From assembly GCF_001499735.1 (NCBI RefSeq), contig NZ_LN848257.1, positions 1,605,125 through 1,640,265 of the forward strand: a stretch of DNA of 35,141 bases. The letters run 5' to 3'. The notes under the pieces are model-generated. The model saw only the letters and a program-made list of their open reading frames with translations. It was not told the origin of the DNA and ran no database searches. Position 1 is the first letter of the stretch. Every line of letters starts with the position of its first letter. The translations under genes were made by a program, and so were the position numbers. Positions 15,762 through 23,703 of this stretch are shown here, piece by piece. The DNA comes from Thiocapsa sp. KS1. GTDB lineage: Bacteria > Pseudomonadota > Gammaproteobacteria > Chromatiales > Chromatiaceae.

Positions 15762-16609
15762 TGCAGGGATCGTCGGCAGCAACCGAGTGGGCCTTCCCGA
15801 ATCCCGCAACTCCGCCCGGATCGTCCGCGTACTACAGCCTGCGTTTCGCACCGCCCGAGCTGCGCGACGATCTGGCCGCGCTGCTCGGCTGGCGTCATCT
15901 GGTGCGATCGGTCCTCGATGAGGTGTCGGATCGAGGTGTGGCGGCGCGCAAGCTCGGCTGGTGGAACGACGAGCTCGAGCGCCTCTTCGCGGGCGCGGGT
16001 CGGCATCCGATCGGGCTGTCGCTCGGTCCGCTGATCGCGCGGGCCGAGCTGCCGCGACAACCCTTCATCGACATCATCGCGGGAACGGAAGCCATCCTGG
16101 CCGATCGACGCGCGCAGGACGTCGCAGCCCTCGCGGCCCTGGCCGATCTGGATCTCGGCGCGCTCTTCGAGCTGATCGCCCGCGCCCACGGCGAGACCAC
16201 ATCCGTCGGCTTAGCCGCGGCCCGACGCGCCGGGAGCTATTGCGGAATGGTCGAGCTCGTCCGAGACAGTGGTCGCCTGCTGAGGCAGGACAGATGCGGC
16301 TTCCTGCCCGAGGATCGACTCCATCGTCACTGGATCGATCACACCGCTGGGCGGCAGACCGAGATCCGCAAGCACTTAGCCCCGCTGCTCGCCGATCTCT
16401 CCGAGGATCTGAATCGCCATCGCGCCGGCCTGAGCCATGACCTTCGCCGTCTGCCCGCCGTCATCCGGATCCGCGTCCGCCTCGCGGATCGCCTCCTCGC
16501 CGAGATTGCGGCCGGCGGTTTTCAGGTCGCCGATCAGCGGATCGCCCTGACCCCGATCCGCAAGCTCTGGAACGCCTGGCGCGAGAGTCGGCGCGGGGCA
16601 CTCGCCTAA
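15761..16609 (+). CDS. Squalene/phytoene synthase-like protein, partly degenerate
   Basis: A 282-residue protein of the all-helical head-to-head prenyl synthase fold. Recognisable are YYSLRFAPPELRDDLAALLGW, a first aspartate motif D53EVSD57, and KLGWWNDELERLFAGAGRHP. The second aspartate site is altered: the segment VRDSGRLLRQDRCGFLPEDRL has D169 but Leu173 where active enzymes have Asp. That makes classical synthase activity doubtful. It more closely resembles the NDUFAF6-like branch of the family, which has accessory rather than synthase roles. ATG 15761 overlaps the ubiG stop (TGATG), so the two are co-translated. Context suggests a link to quinone or respiratory functions, but this is inference. 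Confidence 0.75.
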   Translation: MQGSSAATEWAFPNPATPPGSSAYYSLRFAPPELRDDLAALLGWRHLVRSVLDEVSDRGVAARKLGWWNDELERLFAGAGRHPIGLSLGPLIARAELPRQPFIDIIAGTEAILADRRAQDVAALAALADLDLGALFELIARAHGETTSVGLAAARRAGSYCGMVELVRDSGRLLRQDRCGFLPEDRLHRHWIDHTAGRQTEIRKHLAPLLADLSEDLNRHRAGLSHDLRRLPAVIRIRVRLADRLLAEIAAGGFQVADQRIALTPIRKLWNAWRESRRGALA

Positions 16610-16700
16610 ACCGCGTCTTCGCCAAGGGTTGTGCATGCGCCGAACGTCGAAACTCAATCGTCAATGCCGCTTCTCCCGATCGCGGCGATAATTCCGAATC

Positions 16701-17480
16701 ATGACAACCGAACACGAGGCATTTCATCCAATGGACCAAGGACAATCCGACGCCGACCGACTAAACGGGCGCATCGTCTTGGTGACCGGCGCCGCCGAGG
16801 GGATCGGACGGGCCGTCGCGCTCGCCTGCGCGGCCGCCGGGGCGACCGTCGTCCTGTCGCAATCCAACGAGTCGGACCTGACCGACGTCTACGATGAAAT
16901 CGAGGCCGACGGCGGACCCGAGCCGGCGATCCTTCCGCTGAACCCGGAGACCGCGACCGAAGACGATTTTCTCGCCGCGGCCAACGTCCTCGGCGATGCC
17001 TTCGGTCGTCTCGACGGACTGGCTCACTGCGCCTCCTACGCGCCCTTCCTCAGCCGCATCGACGACTATGACGCGAGCGAATGGGATCGCGTGATCCGCA
17101 TCAATCTCACCACGCCCTTTCTCCTGACGCAGGTCTGCATGCCCTTGCTGCGGGCCTCCAAAGACGCCTCGGTGATCTTCACCTCGGACCGCGTCGGCCG
17201 TCAGGGGCTGGCCTACTGGGGCGCTTACGCCGCGGCCAAGTTCGGCATCGAAGGGCTGATGCAGGTCCTGGCCGCGGAGATGCGCGAAAACGGCAAGATC
17301 CGGGTCAACAGCATCGACCCCGGCGTGGTGCGGACCGCCTTGCGGGCCCGCCTGTATCCGGGCGAGAACGCGCTGAACAACCCCTTGCCCGAGACCATCG
17401 CCGGCATCTACGTCCGCCTACTCGGTCCGGCCGGACGGGGAACCAACGGCGCGGCGCTTCAGGCGCAAGACCCGGCTTGA
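16701..17480 (+). CDS. YciK-like short-chain dehydrogenase/reductase
   Basis: A 259-residue Rossmann-fold SDR. It has the cofactor motif TGAAEGIG (29-36) and the active-site pair Tyr176 and Lys180 in YAAAK. The stretch [21 protein letters not shown] and the C-terminal [14 protein letters not shown] are close to E. coli YciK. In many gammaproteobacteria a YciK gene follows ubiG; here one gene lies between. The residue 13 before the Tyr, normally the catalytic Ser, is Asp163, with Ser162 next to it (TSDRVGRQG). The usual NNAG motif reads HCAS. Activity may therefore be altered. A second ATG at 16731 would drop ten poorly conserved residues. Substrate unknown. Confidence 0.85.
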   Translation: MTTEHEAFHPMDQGQSDADRLNGRIVLVTGAAEGIGRAVALACAAAGATVVLSQSNESDLTDVYDEIEADGGPEPAILPLNPETATEDDFLAAANVLGDAFGRLDGLAHCASYAPFLSRIDDYDASEWDRVIRINLTTPFLLTQVCMPLLRASKDASVIFTSDRVGRQGLAYWGAYAAAKFGIEGLMQVLAAEMRENGKIRVNSIDPGVVRTALRARLYPGENALNNPLPETIAGIYVRLLGPAGRGTNGAALQAQDPA

Positions 17481-17514
17481 TCGCCCGAGCCGGAACGCCG
17501 CGGATACTGAAGCC

Positions 17515-18690
17515 ATGACCCCCGACCTCGACCAGGCGCTCGACCGGGCGCTCGACCGCCTGCGGACCGCGGGGCTCTATCGGCGCCGTCGCGTACAGGA
17601 CCGTCCCCAGCAGCCGGAGGCCATCGTGGACGGCCGCCCCATGCTGAGCTTCTGCAGCAACGACTACCTGGGGCTCGCCAATCACCCCGAGGTGCTCGCG
17701 GCCTTGCGACAAGGGGCGGAGCGTTGGGGCGTCGGCAGCGGCGCCGCCCATTTGGTCAACGGACACAGCGCCGCCCATCATGCACTGGAAGAGGAGCTGG
17801 CCGACTTCACCGGTCGACCCCGCGCGCTCCTCTTCTCGACCGGCTACATGGCGAACCTCGGGATCATCTCGGCGCTGACCGGCCGCGGCGACATGCTCTG
17901 GCAGGACCGCCTCAACCACGCCTCGCTGCTCGACGGCGCCCTCCTCTCACGCGCGACGCTGCGCCGCTATCCGCACGCCGATGCCGCCGAGCTCGACCGC
18001 CTGATCGGCGACCGAGACACCCGAATGATCGCCAGCGACGGCGTCTTCAGCATGGACGGCGATCTCGCCCCCTTGCCCGCGCTCGCCCTGATCGCACGCC
18101 GCTCGGGCGCCTGGCTTTTGGTCGACGATGCCCACGGGCTCGGGGTGCTCGGGCGCGAAGGACGCGGAACGCTCGATCATTTCGGGCTCGCCGCCGAGCA
18201 GGTGCCGATCCTGATGGGCACCCTGGGCAAGGCGTTCGGCACCTTCGGCGCCTTCGTGGCCGGCTCGGATGCCCTGATCGAGACCCTGATCCAGCGTGCG
18301 CGAAGCTACATCTACACCACCGCGACACCCCCGGCCATCGCCGAGGCGACGCGCACGAGCCTCGCCCTCGCGCGTCGCGAGGACTGGCGACGCGAGCACC
18401 TGCAAGCCCTGATCGCCCGATTCCGAACAGGCGCGAACCAGCTCGGCATACCGTTGTCCGAATCGCCGACACCCATCCAGCCGCTGATCGCCGGGAGCAG
18501 CCATCAGGCGCTGGCCTGGGCGGCGGAGCTGGAGGCGCGCGGGATCCTCGTCGGCGCCATCCGCCCGCCCACCGTCCCCGAGGGCAGCGCACGTCTGCGG
18601 GTCTGTCTGTCGGCCGCCCACACAGAGACCATGGTCGATCGCCTGCTCGACGCCCTCGGAACCCTGCAACCCTTGGTGCCGAACGAATAG
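17515..18690 (+). CDS. bioF: 8-amino-7-oxononanoate synthase
   Basis: BioF condenses pimeloyl-ACP with alanine using PLP, the first step in building the biotin ring. The 391-residue protein shows [14 protein letters not shown] (45-58), [33 protein letters not shown], Asp204 and His207 in VDDAHGLG, and the PLP lysine Lys239 in GTLGKAFG. The end ([17 protein letters not shown]) fits the family. It starts 34 bases after the SDR stop with no evident terminator between. A repeat-bearing gap of 175 bases separates it from bioH. Confidence 0.97.
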   Translation: MTPDLDQALDRALDRLRTAGLYRRRRVQDRPQQPEAIVDGRPMLSFCSNDYLGLANHPEVLAALRQGAERWGVGSGAAHLVNGHSAAHHALEEELADFTGRPRALLFSTGYMANLGIISALTGRGDMLWQDRLNHASLLDGALLSRATLRRYPHADAAELDRLIGDRDTRMIASDGVFSMDGDLAPLPALALIARRSGAWLLVDDAHGLGVLGREGRGTLDHFGLAAEQVPILMGTLGKAFGTFGAFVAGSDALIETLIQRARSYIYTTATPPAIAEATRTSLALARREDWRREHLQALIARFRTGANQLGIPLSESPTPIQPLIAGSSHQALAWAAELEARGILVGAIRPPTVPEGSARLRVCLSAAHTETMVDRLLDALGTLQPLVPNE

Positions 18691-18707
18691 ACCAGAGGCC
18701 GGAATCC

Positions 18708-18737
18708 GTAGGTCGGATCAGCGCAGCGTAATCCGAC
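18708..18737. repeat. Single-hairpin (half) copy of the GTAGGTCGG repeat
   Basis: Only the left half of the element is present: GTAGGTCGGAT, the GCGCAGCG loop, then ATCCGAC. It sits just after bioF in the 175-base gap before bioH. The rest of the gap shows nothing recognisable. Confidence 0.7.
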
Positions 18738-18865
18738 GCCTCAACATCTCGTTGCCCCGCCGGCATCGGGCTGCGGCCCCCGTCGGCGCATTGCGTTAAG
18801 ATCAGACGCCGCACCACGCGGGCCCAATCCAACCCGCGTGTCAACCACCGATAACCCGACACAGA

Positions 18866-19678
18866 ATGCCCGACGCAAAAGACTCAAAAGACACCGACCG
18901 CCACCTGGTTCTGCTCCACGGCTGGGGGATGAACAGTGCCGTCTGGGGCGGTCTCGCCGGCGATCTCCCTCCCGGCGTCGCCCCCTGCCCGATCGACCTG
19001 CCCGGTCACGGCGATCGCCCCTTCTCGCCGCAGCTAGCCGACCTCTGGGCTTGGGCCGACGCCGGCCTGGAGGCTGCCCCGGAACGCGCGATCTGGCTCG
19101 GCTGGTCGCTCGGCGCGCTGGTCGCCCTGGCGGCCGCGGTGCGTGCGCCCAAGCGGGTCGAAGGCTTGATCCTCATGACCGGCACGCCGCGTTTCGTGCG
19201 TGCGGCGGACTGGATGCCGGCGATGCTGCCCGAGACACTCGACCAGTTCCATGCCGGCCTGCTCGCCGATCCCGCCGAGACACTCGCACGCTTCCTCGCG
19301 CTCCAGGTGCGCGGCAGCGACGACGCGCGCGAGACCCTGCGGGGCCTGCGCCGACGCATCGCCGAGCGGCCCCGGCCGGACGCGGATGCGCTCTCGATCG
19401 GCCTGGACATCCTGCGCGACGAAGACATGCGCGGTCGTCTCCCCGATATCCGCTGTCCGACCCTGTGGATCTTCGGCACGCACGATGCCCTGGTACCCCC
19501 AGCCGTAGCCGAGCGTGTCGAGATCCTGATGCCGGGCGCGGTCACGGCGATCGTCCAGGGTGCCGCCCACGCGCCGCATCTCTCGCACCCGGATCGAACC
19601 GGCGAGATCGTTCGGAACTTCCTGGCCGGGATCGAAGATCCGGGGGCAGATCGGAACAAGGTTCGGCCCACGCCATGA
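18866..19678 (+). CDS. bioH: Pimeloyl-ACP methyl ester esterase
   Basis: BioH removes the methyl group from pimeloyl-ACP methyl ester, ending fatty-acid elongation at the pimeloyl stage. The 270-residue alpha/beta hydrolase has the oxyanion motif LLHGWGMNSAVW, DLPGHGD, and the nucleophile Ser81 in GWSLGA. Asp207 in FGTHDALVP and His235 in GAAHAPHLSHP complete a full triad. GWSLG and the position next to bioC support BioH rather than a generic esterase. Its stop overlaps the bioC start (ATGA). Confidence 0.94.
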   Translation: MPDAKDSKDTDRHLVLLHGWGMNSAVWGGLAGDLPPGVAPCPIDLPGHGDRPFSPQLADLWAWADAGLEAAPERAIWLGWSLGALVALAAAVRAPKRVEGLILMTGTPRFVRAADWMPAMLPETLDQFHAGLLADPAETLARFLALQVRGSDDARETLRGLRRRIAERPRPDADALSIGLDILRDEDMRGRLPDIRCPTLWIFGTHDALVPPAVAERVEILMPGAVTAIVQGAAHAPHLSHPDRTGEIVRNFLAGIEDPGADRNKVRPTP

Positions 19679-20592
19679 ACCCGATCGACCAACCCATCGA
19701 GCAGAGAATCGACAAAGGTCGAGCTCGGCGCAACTTCGAGCAGGCCGCCGAGCGCTACGACAGTGTCGCCGTGCTCCAGCGCGAGATCGCCGACCGACTG
19801 CTGGAACGCCTCGATTACGTGCGCCTGGAGCCCGAGCGCGTTCTCGATCTCGGGGCCGGCACCGGCTATGCCGTCGAGGCACTACACCGCCGTTATCGCA
19901 AAGCGCGGGTCATCGCACTGGATTTCGCACACGGCATGCTGCTGCATGCGCGCCGGCGCGGTCGCTGGCTCAGGCGCCCGCTCTGCATCTGTGCAGATGC
20001 CGAATCCCTCCCGCTTGCCGACGGCGCGGTCGACCTTATCGTCTCGAACGCGGCCTTTCAGTGGTGCAACGACCTGGACCGGGCCTTCGCCGAGTGTCTG
20101 CGTGTCCTGCGTCCGGGTGGACTCCTGATGTTCACCACCTTCGGGCCCGATACCCTGAAGGAGCTGCGCCAAGCCTGGGCGCGGGTCGACGGCGCCTCGC
20201 ATGTGAGCCCCTTCCTCGATATGCACGACGTCGGCGACGCTCTGGTGCGTGCCCGCTTCGCCGATCCGGTCATGGACACCGAGCGGATCACGTTGACCTA
20301 TCCCGCTGTCCGGGAGTTGATGCAGGATCTGAAGATCCTGGGCGCGGGAAACGCCACGTCCGATCGCCCGCGCGGTCTCACCGGGCGTGACCGGCTGGCG
20401 GCCTTGGACGCGGCCTACGAGATTCACCGCCGAGAGGGTCGCTTGCCGGCCAGCTACGAGGTCGTCTACGGCCATGCCTGGGTGCCTCAGCAAAAACCCG
20501 CGCAGGGCGGCATCGCCGTCCCCATAAGCGCCATCGGACGCCGCAACCGCGCGACCTCGCCCGCGGATCGCGCCGTCGAGACCGGGGGCTGA
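19675..20592 (+). CDS. bioC: Malonyl-ACP O-methyltransferase
   Basis: BioC methylates malonyl-ACP with SAM so that the fatty-acid enzymes accept it as a primer for pimelate. The 305-residue protein has a family-typical N-terminus (KGRARRNFEQAAERYDSVAVLQREIADRLLERL), the SAM loop VLDLGAGTGY (56-65) and DLIVSNAAFQWCNDL. FTTFGPDTLKELRQAW and SPFLDMHDVGDALV, where BioC proteins are most alike, follow. The last 25 residues are a polar tail without clear family match. ATG 19675 overlaps the bioH stop by four bases, consistent with coupled translation. Confidence 0.95.
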   Translation: MNPIDQPIEQRIDKGRARRNFEQAAERYDSVAVLQREIADRLLERLDYVRLEPERVLDLGAGTGYAVEALHRRYRKARVIALDFAHGMLLHARRRGRWLRRPLCICADAESLPLADGAVDLIVSNAAFQWCNDLDRAFAECLRVLRPGGLLMFTTFGPDTLKELRQAWARVDGASHVSPFLDMHDVGDALVRARFADPVMDTERITLTYPAVRELMQDLKILGAGNATSDRPRGLTGRDRLAALDAAYEIHRREGRLPASYEVVYGHAWVPQQKPAQGGIAVPISAIGRRNRATSPADRAVETGG

Positions 20593-20619
20593 CCCCGTCG
20601 AAGGGAGGATCGCATCGCC

Positions 20620-21381
20620 ATGCATGGGCTTTTCGTAACAGGAACGGACACCGGCTGCGGCAAGACCGAGATCAGTCTCGGACTCATGGCCGCCGTGCAG
20701 ACGACCGGGGCAAAGGTGCTCGGGATGAAGCCGGTCGCCTCCGGTTGCGTGCGTGGTCCCGACGGGTTGCGCAACGACGACGCCGTGCGCCTGCGCGCGC
20801 AGGGCAGCTCCGAGGCGCCTTACGGCCTGGTCAATCCCTACGCCTTCGCACCCCCGATCGCGCCGCACATCGCCGCCGGAGAGGCCGGGATCGAGATCAG
20901 GCTTCCGACCATCGAGCAGGCGTATCGAGCACTCGCCGGGGAGGCCGATCAGGTCATCGTCGAGGGCGTCGGCGGCTGGCGCGTGCCGCTGGGGCCGAAC
21001 CTCTTCGTCAGCGACATCCCCGGGGCGCTCGGGCTGCCGGTCATCTTGGTGGTCGGCATGAAGCTCGGCTGCATCAACCACGCCCTGCTGACGGTCGAGA
21101 GTATCCAAAACACCGGCGGTGTCCTGCTCGGCTGGGTCGCCAATCAGGTCGACCCGACGATGCTGTCTCGCGACGCCAATCTCGCCACCCTCGCGGCCCT
21201 GATCGATGCGCCCTGCCTGGGCGTCCTGCCCTGGCTCGAAGCGCCGACGCCGAGCGAGCTGGCCGGATACCTCCACCCCGAGCTGACCGACCTGCAGCCG
21301 CGACATGCCGCCAAGCTCGCCACGATACAGACTCGGACGGAGACTCGATCGGAGACACGGACCGGAAAGCGACGCGCATAG
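20620..21381 (+). CDS. bioD: Dethiobiotin synthetase
   Basis: BioD closes the ureido ring of dethiobiotin from diaminopelargonate, CO2 and ATP. The 253-residue protein has the P-loop GTDTGCGKT (8-16), GMKPVASGC, NPYAFAPPIAPHIAA and VEGVGGWRVPL. LPVILVVGMKLGCINHALLT and the late NQVDP motif also fit. The C-terminal 20 residues are Thr/Arg-rich (RTETRSETRTGK) and look like an unstructured extension. It lies 27 bases after bioC, with GAAGGGAGG upstream as ribosome binding site. It is the last bio gene here; bioA and bioB are absent from the window. Confidence 0.96.
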   Translation: MHGLFVTGTDTGCGKTEISLGLMAAVQTTGAKVLGMKPVASGCVRGPDGLRNDDAVRLRAQGSSEAPYGLVNPYAFAPPIAPHIAAGEAGIEIRLPTIEQAYRALAGEADQVIVEGVGGWRVPLGPNLFVSDIPGALGLPVILVVGMKLGCINHALLTVESIQNTGGVLLGWVANQVDPTMLSRDANLATLAALIDAPCLGVLPWLEAPTPSELAGYLHPELTDLQPRHAAKLATIQTRTETRSETRTGKRRA

Positions 21382-21403
21382 GCCGACGTTGTCGGCTATT
21401 CTT
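21382..21403 (+). terminator. Possible weak terminator after bioD
   Basis: GCCGAC (21382-21387) pairs with GTCGGC (21391-21396) over a three-base loop, directly after the bioD stop, and TATTCTT follows. The stem is GC-rich but only six base pairs and the T-run is broken, so termination would be partial at best. Confidence 0.35.
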
Positions 21404-21411
21404 GCGCCTCG

Positions 21412-22707
21412 ATGCCTTTCGTCCCGCTCACTCACCTTGGATCCGGAATGATCGCCCTTTCGATGCCGTCACCGCACCCTGCTCGCCCCCGGTCGAAGCC
21501 CCTTACCCTGCTCACGCATGGGCTCGTTCTCATGCTCATGCTCATGCTCATGCTCATGCTCGCGGCAGTCCCGATCGCACGAGCCGCGAGTACGGATCCG
21601 TTGGCCCAAGTCCAGGCCCTTCCGCAGGCGAGCCTGCTGCTCCAAGAGAACGGCCGCGACCTGATCGCGACCCGCGCCGATACCCCGCGCATCCCGGCCT
21701 CGACCATGAAGGTGCTGACCGCATTCGCCGCGCTCGAGACCTGGGGACGCAACCATCGCTTCGAGACCGACTTCTACACCGACGACGCCGGCTGGCTCTG
21801 GGTCAAGGGCTATGCCGATCCCTATCTGGTCTCGGAGGAGCTCGACAAGGTCGTGAGCGCGCTTGCAGCCAAGGGCCCGCGCCGGATCACGGGCATCGGT
21901 CTCGACGACAGCTTCTTCAGCCCGGATGTCGAGATCGCCGGACGCTCCTCGACCGACAACCCCTACGACGCGCCCGTCACCGCATTGGCCGCCAACTTCA
22001 ACACCGTCAGCTTGATTCGCACCGGCGACAGCATCAAGAGCGCCGAGCCCCAGACCCCGCTCACCGACTCGGCGCGGCGCTTCGGCATGGCCGGGGCCGC
22101 CGGCAAGCAGCGCGTGAATCTGCGCGAGCGCGACAAGGCGCTGCGCTATTTCGGCGAGCTGCTCGCCGCCAAGCTCGAAGGCGCCGGCATCCAGGTCGGG
22201 GAGCAGCAACGCATCGGGTCCATGCCGCGCGACGCCGAGCGCATCTACCGGCACGCCAACAGCCGCACCCTCGCCGAGATGGTGTCGCCGATGCTGGACT
22301 ATTCGAACAACTTCATTGCCAACGCGCTCTTCCTGCGGCTGGCCGATCCGAAAGGCACCGGGCAGGTGAGCATGGCGGCGGCGAAGCGCGCCATGACGGA
22401 CTTCGCACGCACGCGTTTTGCGTGGCGCGATTTCACGATCGACGACGGCGCCGGACTCTCACGCGCCAATCGGCTCAGCGCCCGCCAGCTCGTGGAGCTG
22501 CTCGACGCCTTCGAACCCTATCGGGATCTGATGCCTCAGCAGGACGGGAACCCCTCCGTGCGTGCCAAAACCGGCACCTTGCGCGGCGTCAGCACCTATG
22601 TTGGCTATGTCCGCCGCGGCGGGGACTGGGCACCCTTCGCCCTGATGATCAACGAGCCGGTCGACGGTGCCATCAGACAACGCGTCGCCAGCAGCTTGGC
22701 GCGCTGA
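21412..22707 (+). CDS. dacB: D-alanyl-D-alanine carboxypeptidase/endopeptidase (PBP4 type)
   Basis: A periplasmic penicillin-binding protein that trims or opens peptidoglycan cross-links. The 431-residue product has the three active-site motifs of the class: S97TMK100, S298NN300 and K386TG388. Between the first two lies the PBP4-type insert (GIGLDDSFFSPD, NPYDAPVTALAANFNT). The signal peptide's hydrophobic core is a run of alternating Leu-Met (residues 40-50) encoded by five perfect CTCATG repeats, ending at about ARAAS. The first ATG gives a long 30-residue n-region; ATG 21463 would leave a more usual signal peptide. It overlaps nothing and is followed 43 bases later by the HtrA-like gene. 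Confidence 0.92.
   Translation: MPFVPLTHLGSGMIALSMPSPHPARPRSKPLTLLTHGLVLMLMLMLMLMLAAVPIARAASTDPLAQVQALPQASLLLQENGRDLIATRADTPRIPASTMKVLTAFAALETWGRNHRFETDFYTDDAGWLWVKGYADPYLVSEELDKVVSALAAKGPRRITGIGLDDSFFSPDVEIAGRSSTDNPYDAPVTALAANFNTVSLIRTGDSIKSAEPQTPLTDSARRFGMAGAAGKQRVNLRERDKALRYFGELLAAKLEGAGIQVGEQQRIGSMPRDAERIYRHANSRTLAEMVSPMLDYSNNFIANALFLRLADPKGTGQVSMAAAKRAMTDFARTRFAWRDFTIDDGAGLSRANRLSARQLVELLDAFEPYRDLMPQQDGNPSVRAKTGTLRGVSTYVGYVRRGGDWAPFALMINEPVDGAIRQRVASSLAR
21529..21561 (+). repeat. Hexanucleotide tandem repeat (CTCATG)5 in dacB signal peptide
   Basis: Five exact CTCATG units plus a final CTC encode Leu-Met repeats in the signal-peptide core of dacB. Gain or loss of a unit keeps the reading frame and changes the hydrophobic length by two residues. 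Confidence 0.95.
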
Positions 22708-22750
22708 CGTTCCGCGCCCACTCCATCGCCTCGACCAACGGGAGCTCGCC

Positions 22751-23614
22751 GTGGAATGTTCGACAGCAGGGATTCTGCCCCGGCGCCGAGCCGGTCCGCT
22801 CGCGGCCATGGCGTACGTCGCACTGCTCTTGACGGGTTGTGCGGTCGCGCCCGATGCCGACCGCGATGCGGGTCTGCCGACCGCGATCGCCGGCGCCCCG
22901 GCCCTCGGCGCAGGCTCCGGCTTCCCCTCGCTCGCACCCCTGATGCGACGGGTCACCCCGGCGGTGGTGAATATCTCGGTCAAGTCCGAGGTGCCGATGG
23001 AGGACCATCCCTTCCTGCGTGATCCGGAATTCCGCCGCTTCCTCGATCGCTTCGGCCTGCCCGCACCCGAGGATGCGGAGCTTGAGCAACGCCAAAGTGT
23101 GGGCTCCGGGATCATCGTCGATGCCGCCCGCGGCTATGTGATGACGAACGACCATCTGCTGCGCAACGCAACCGAGATCCGCGTCACGCTGAAAGACCGG
23201 CGCAGCTTCCGCGCGCGGCGACTGGGCTCGGACGCGGCCTCGGACGTGGCCATCCTCGAGATTCCGCCGGTGGACGTGCGCCCGCTCAAGCTCGGGGACT
23301 CCGATCGACTGGAGGTCGGCGATTTCGTCATCGCCATCGGCAATCCGTTCGGCTTGGGCCAGACCGTCACCTCGGGCATCGTGAGCGCGGTCGGGCGCAG
23401 CGGGATCGGCGGCAACCGTCTCGGCGAGCTGATCCAGACCGACGCCTCCATCAATCCCGGCAACTCGGGCGGCCCCTTGATCAACCTCGCTGGCGAGGTC
23501 GTGGGCATCAACACCGCACTCATCGGCCCGAGCGGGGGCAATGTCGGCATCGGGTTCGCGGTACCGAGCAACCGCGCCCGTGCCGCCCTGGACAGCGTGC
23601 TGCGCGGGCGATGA
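22751..23614 (+). CDS. HtrA/Deg-like serine protease lipoprotein without PDZ domain
   Basis: A trypsin-fold protease of the Deg family predicted to sit in the cell envelope. GTG 22751 is chosen because GGGAG lies about six bases upstream and because it yields a clean lipoprotein signal (AYVALLLTGC, lipidated Cys30). The residue after the Cys is Ala, which favours the outer membrane. The frame is open upstream into dacB but that part is non-family sequence. The triad is complete: His135 (MTNDHLL), Asp165 (SDVAILEI), Ser239 (NPGNSGGPL). GNPFGLGQTVTSGIVSA and NVGIGFAVP fit DegQ/DegS. The protein ends after 287 residues, right after the protease domain, so the usual PDZ domains are absent. Activation must differ from PDZ-gated relatives. 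Confidence 0.9.
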   Translation: MECSTAGILPRRRAGPLAAMAYVALLLTGCAVAPDADRDAGLPTAIAGAPALGAGSGFPSLAPLMRRVTPAVVNISVKSEVPMEDHPFLRDPEFRRFLDRFGLPAPEDAELEQRQSVGSGIIVDAARGYVMTNDHLLRNATEIRVTLKDRRSFRARRLGSDAASDVAILEIPPVDVRPLKLGDSDRLEVGDFVIAIGNPFGLGQTVTSGIVSAVGRSGIGGNRLGELIQTDASINPGNSGGPLINLAGEVVGINTALIGPSGGNVGIGFAVPSNRARAALDSVLRGR

Positions 23615-23703
23615 CCTTGCGGCTTTGCGGTCGGCTGCCTGATCCAGTTTCAGGGCTTCGCTGCGGGACAAGGGCACACGCCATCCGCTGAGACCCGCAC
23701 GCC

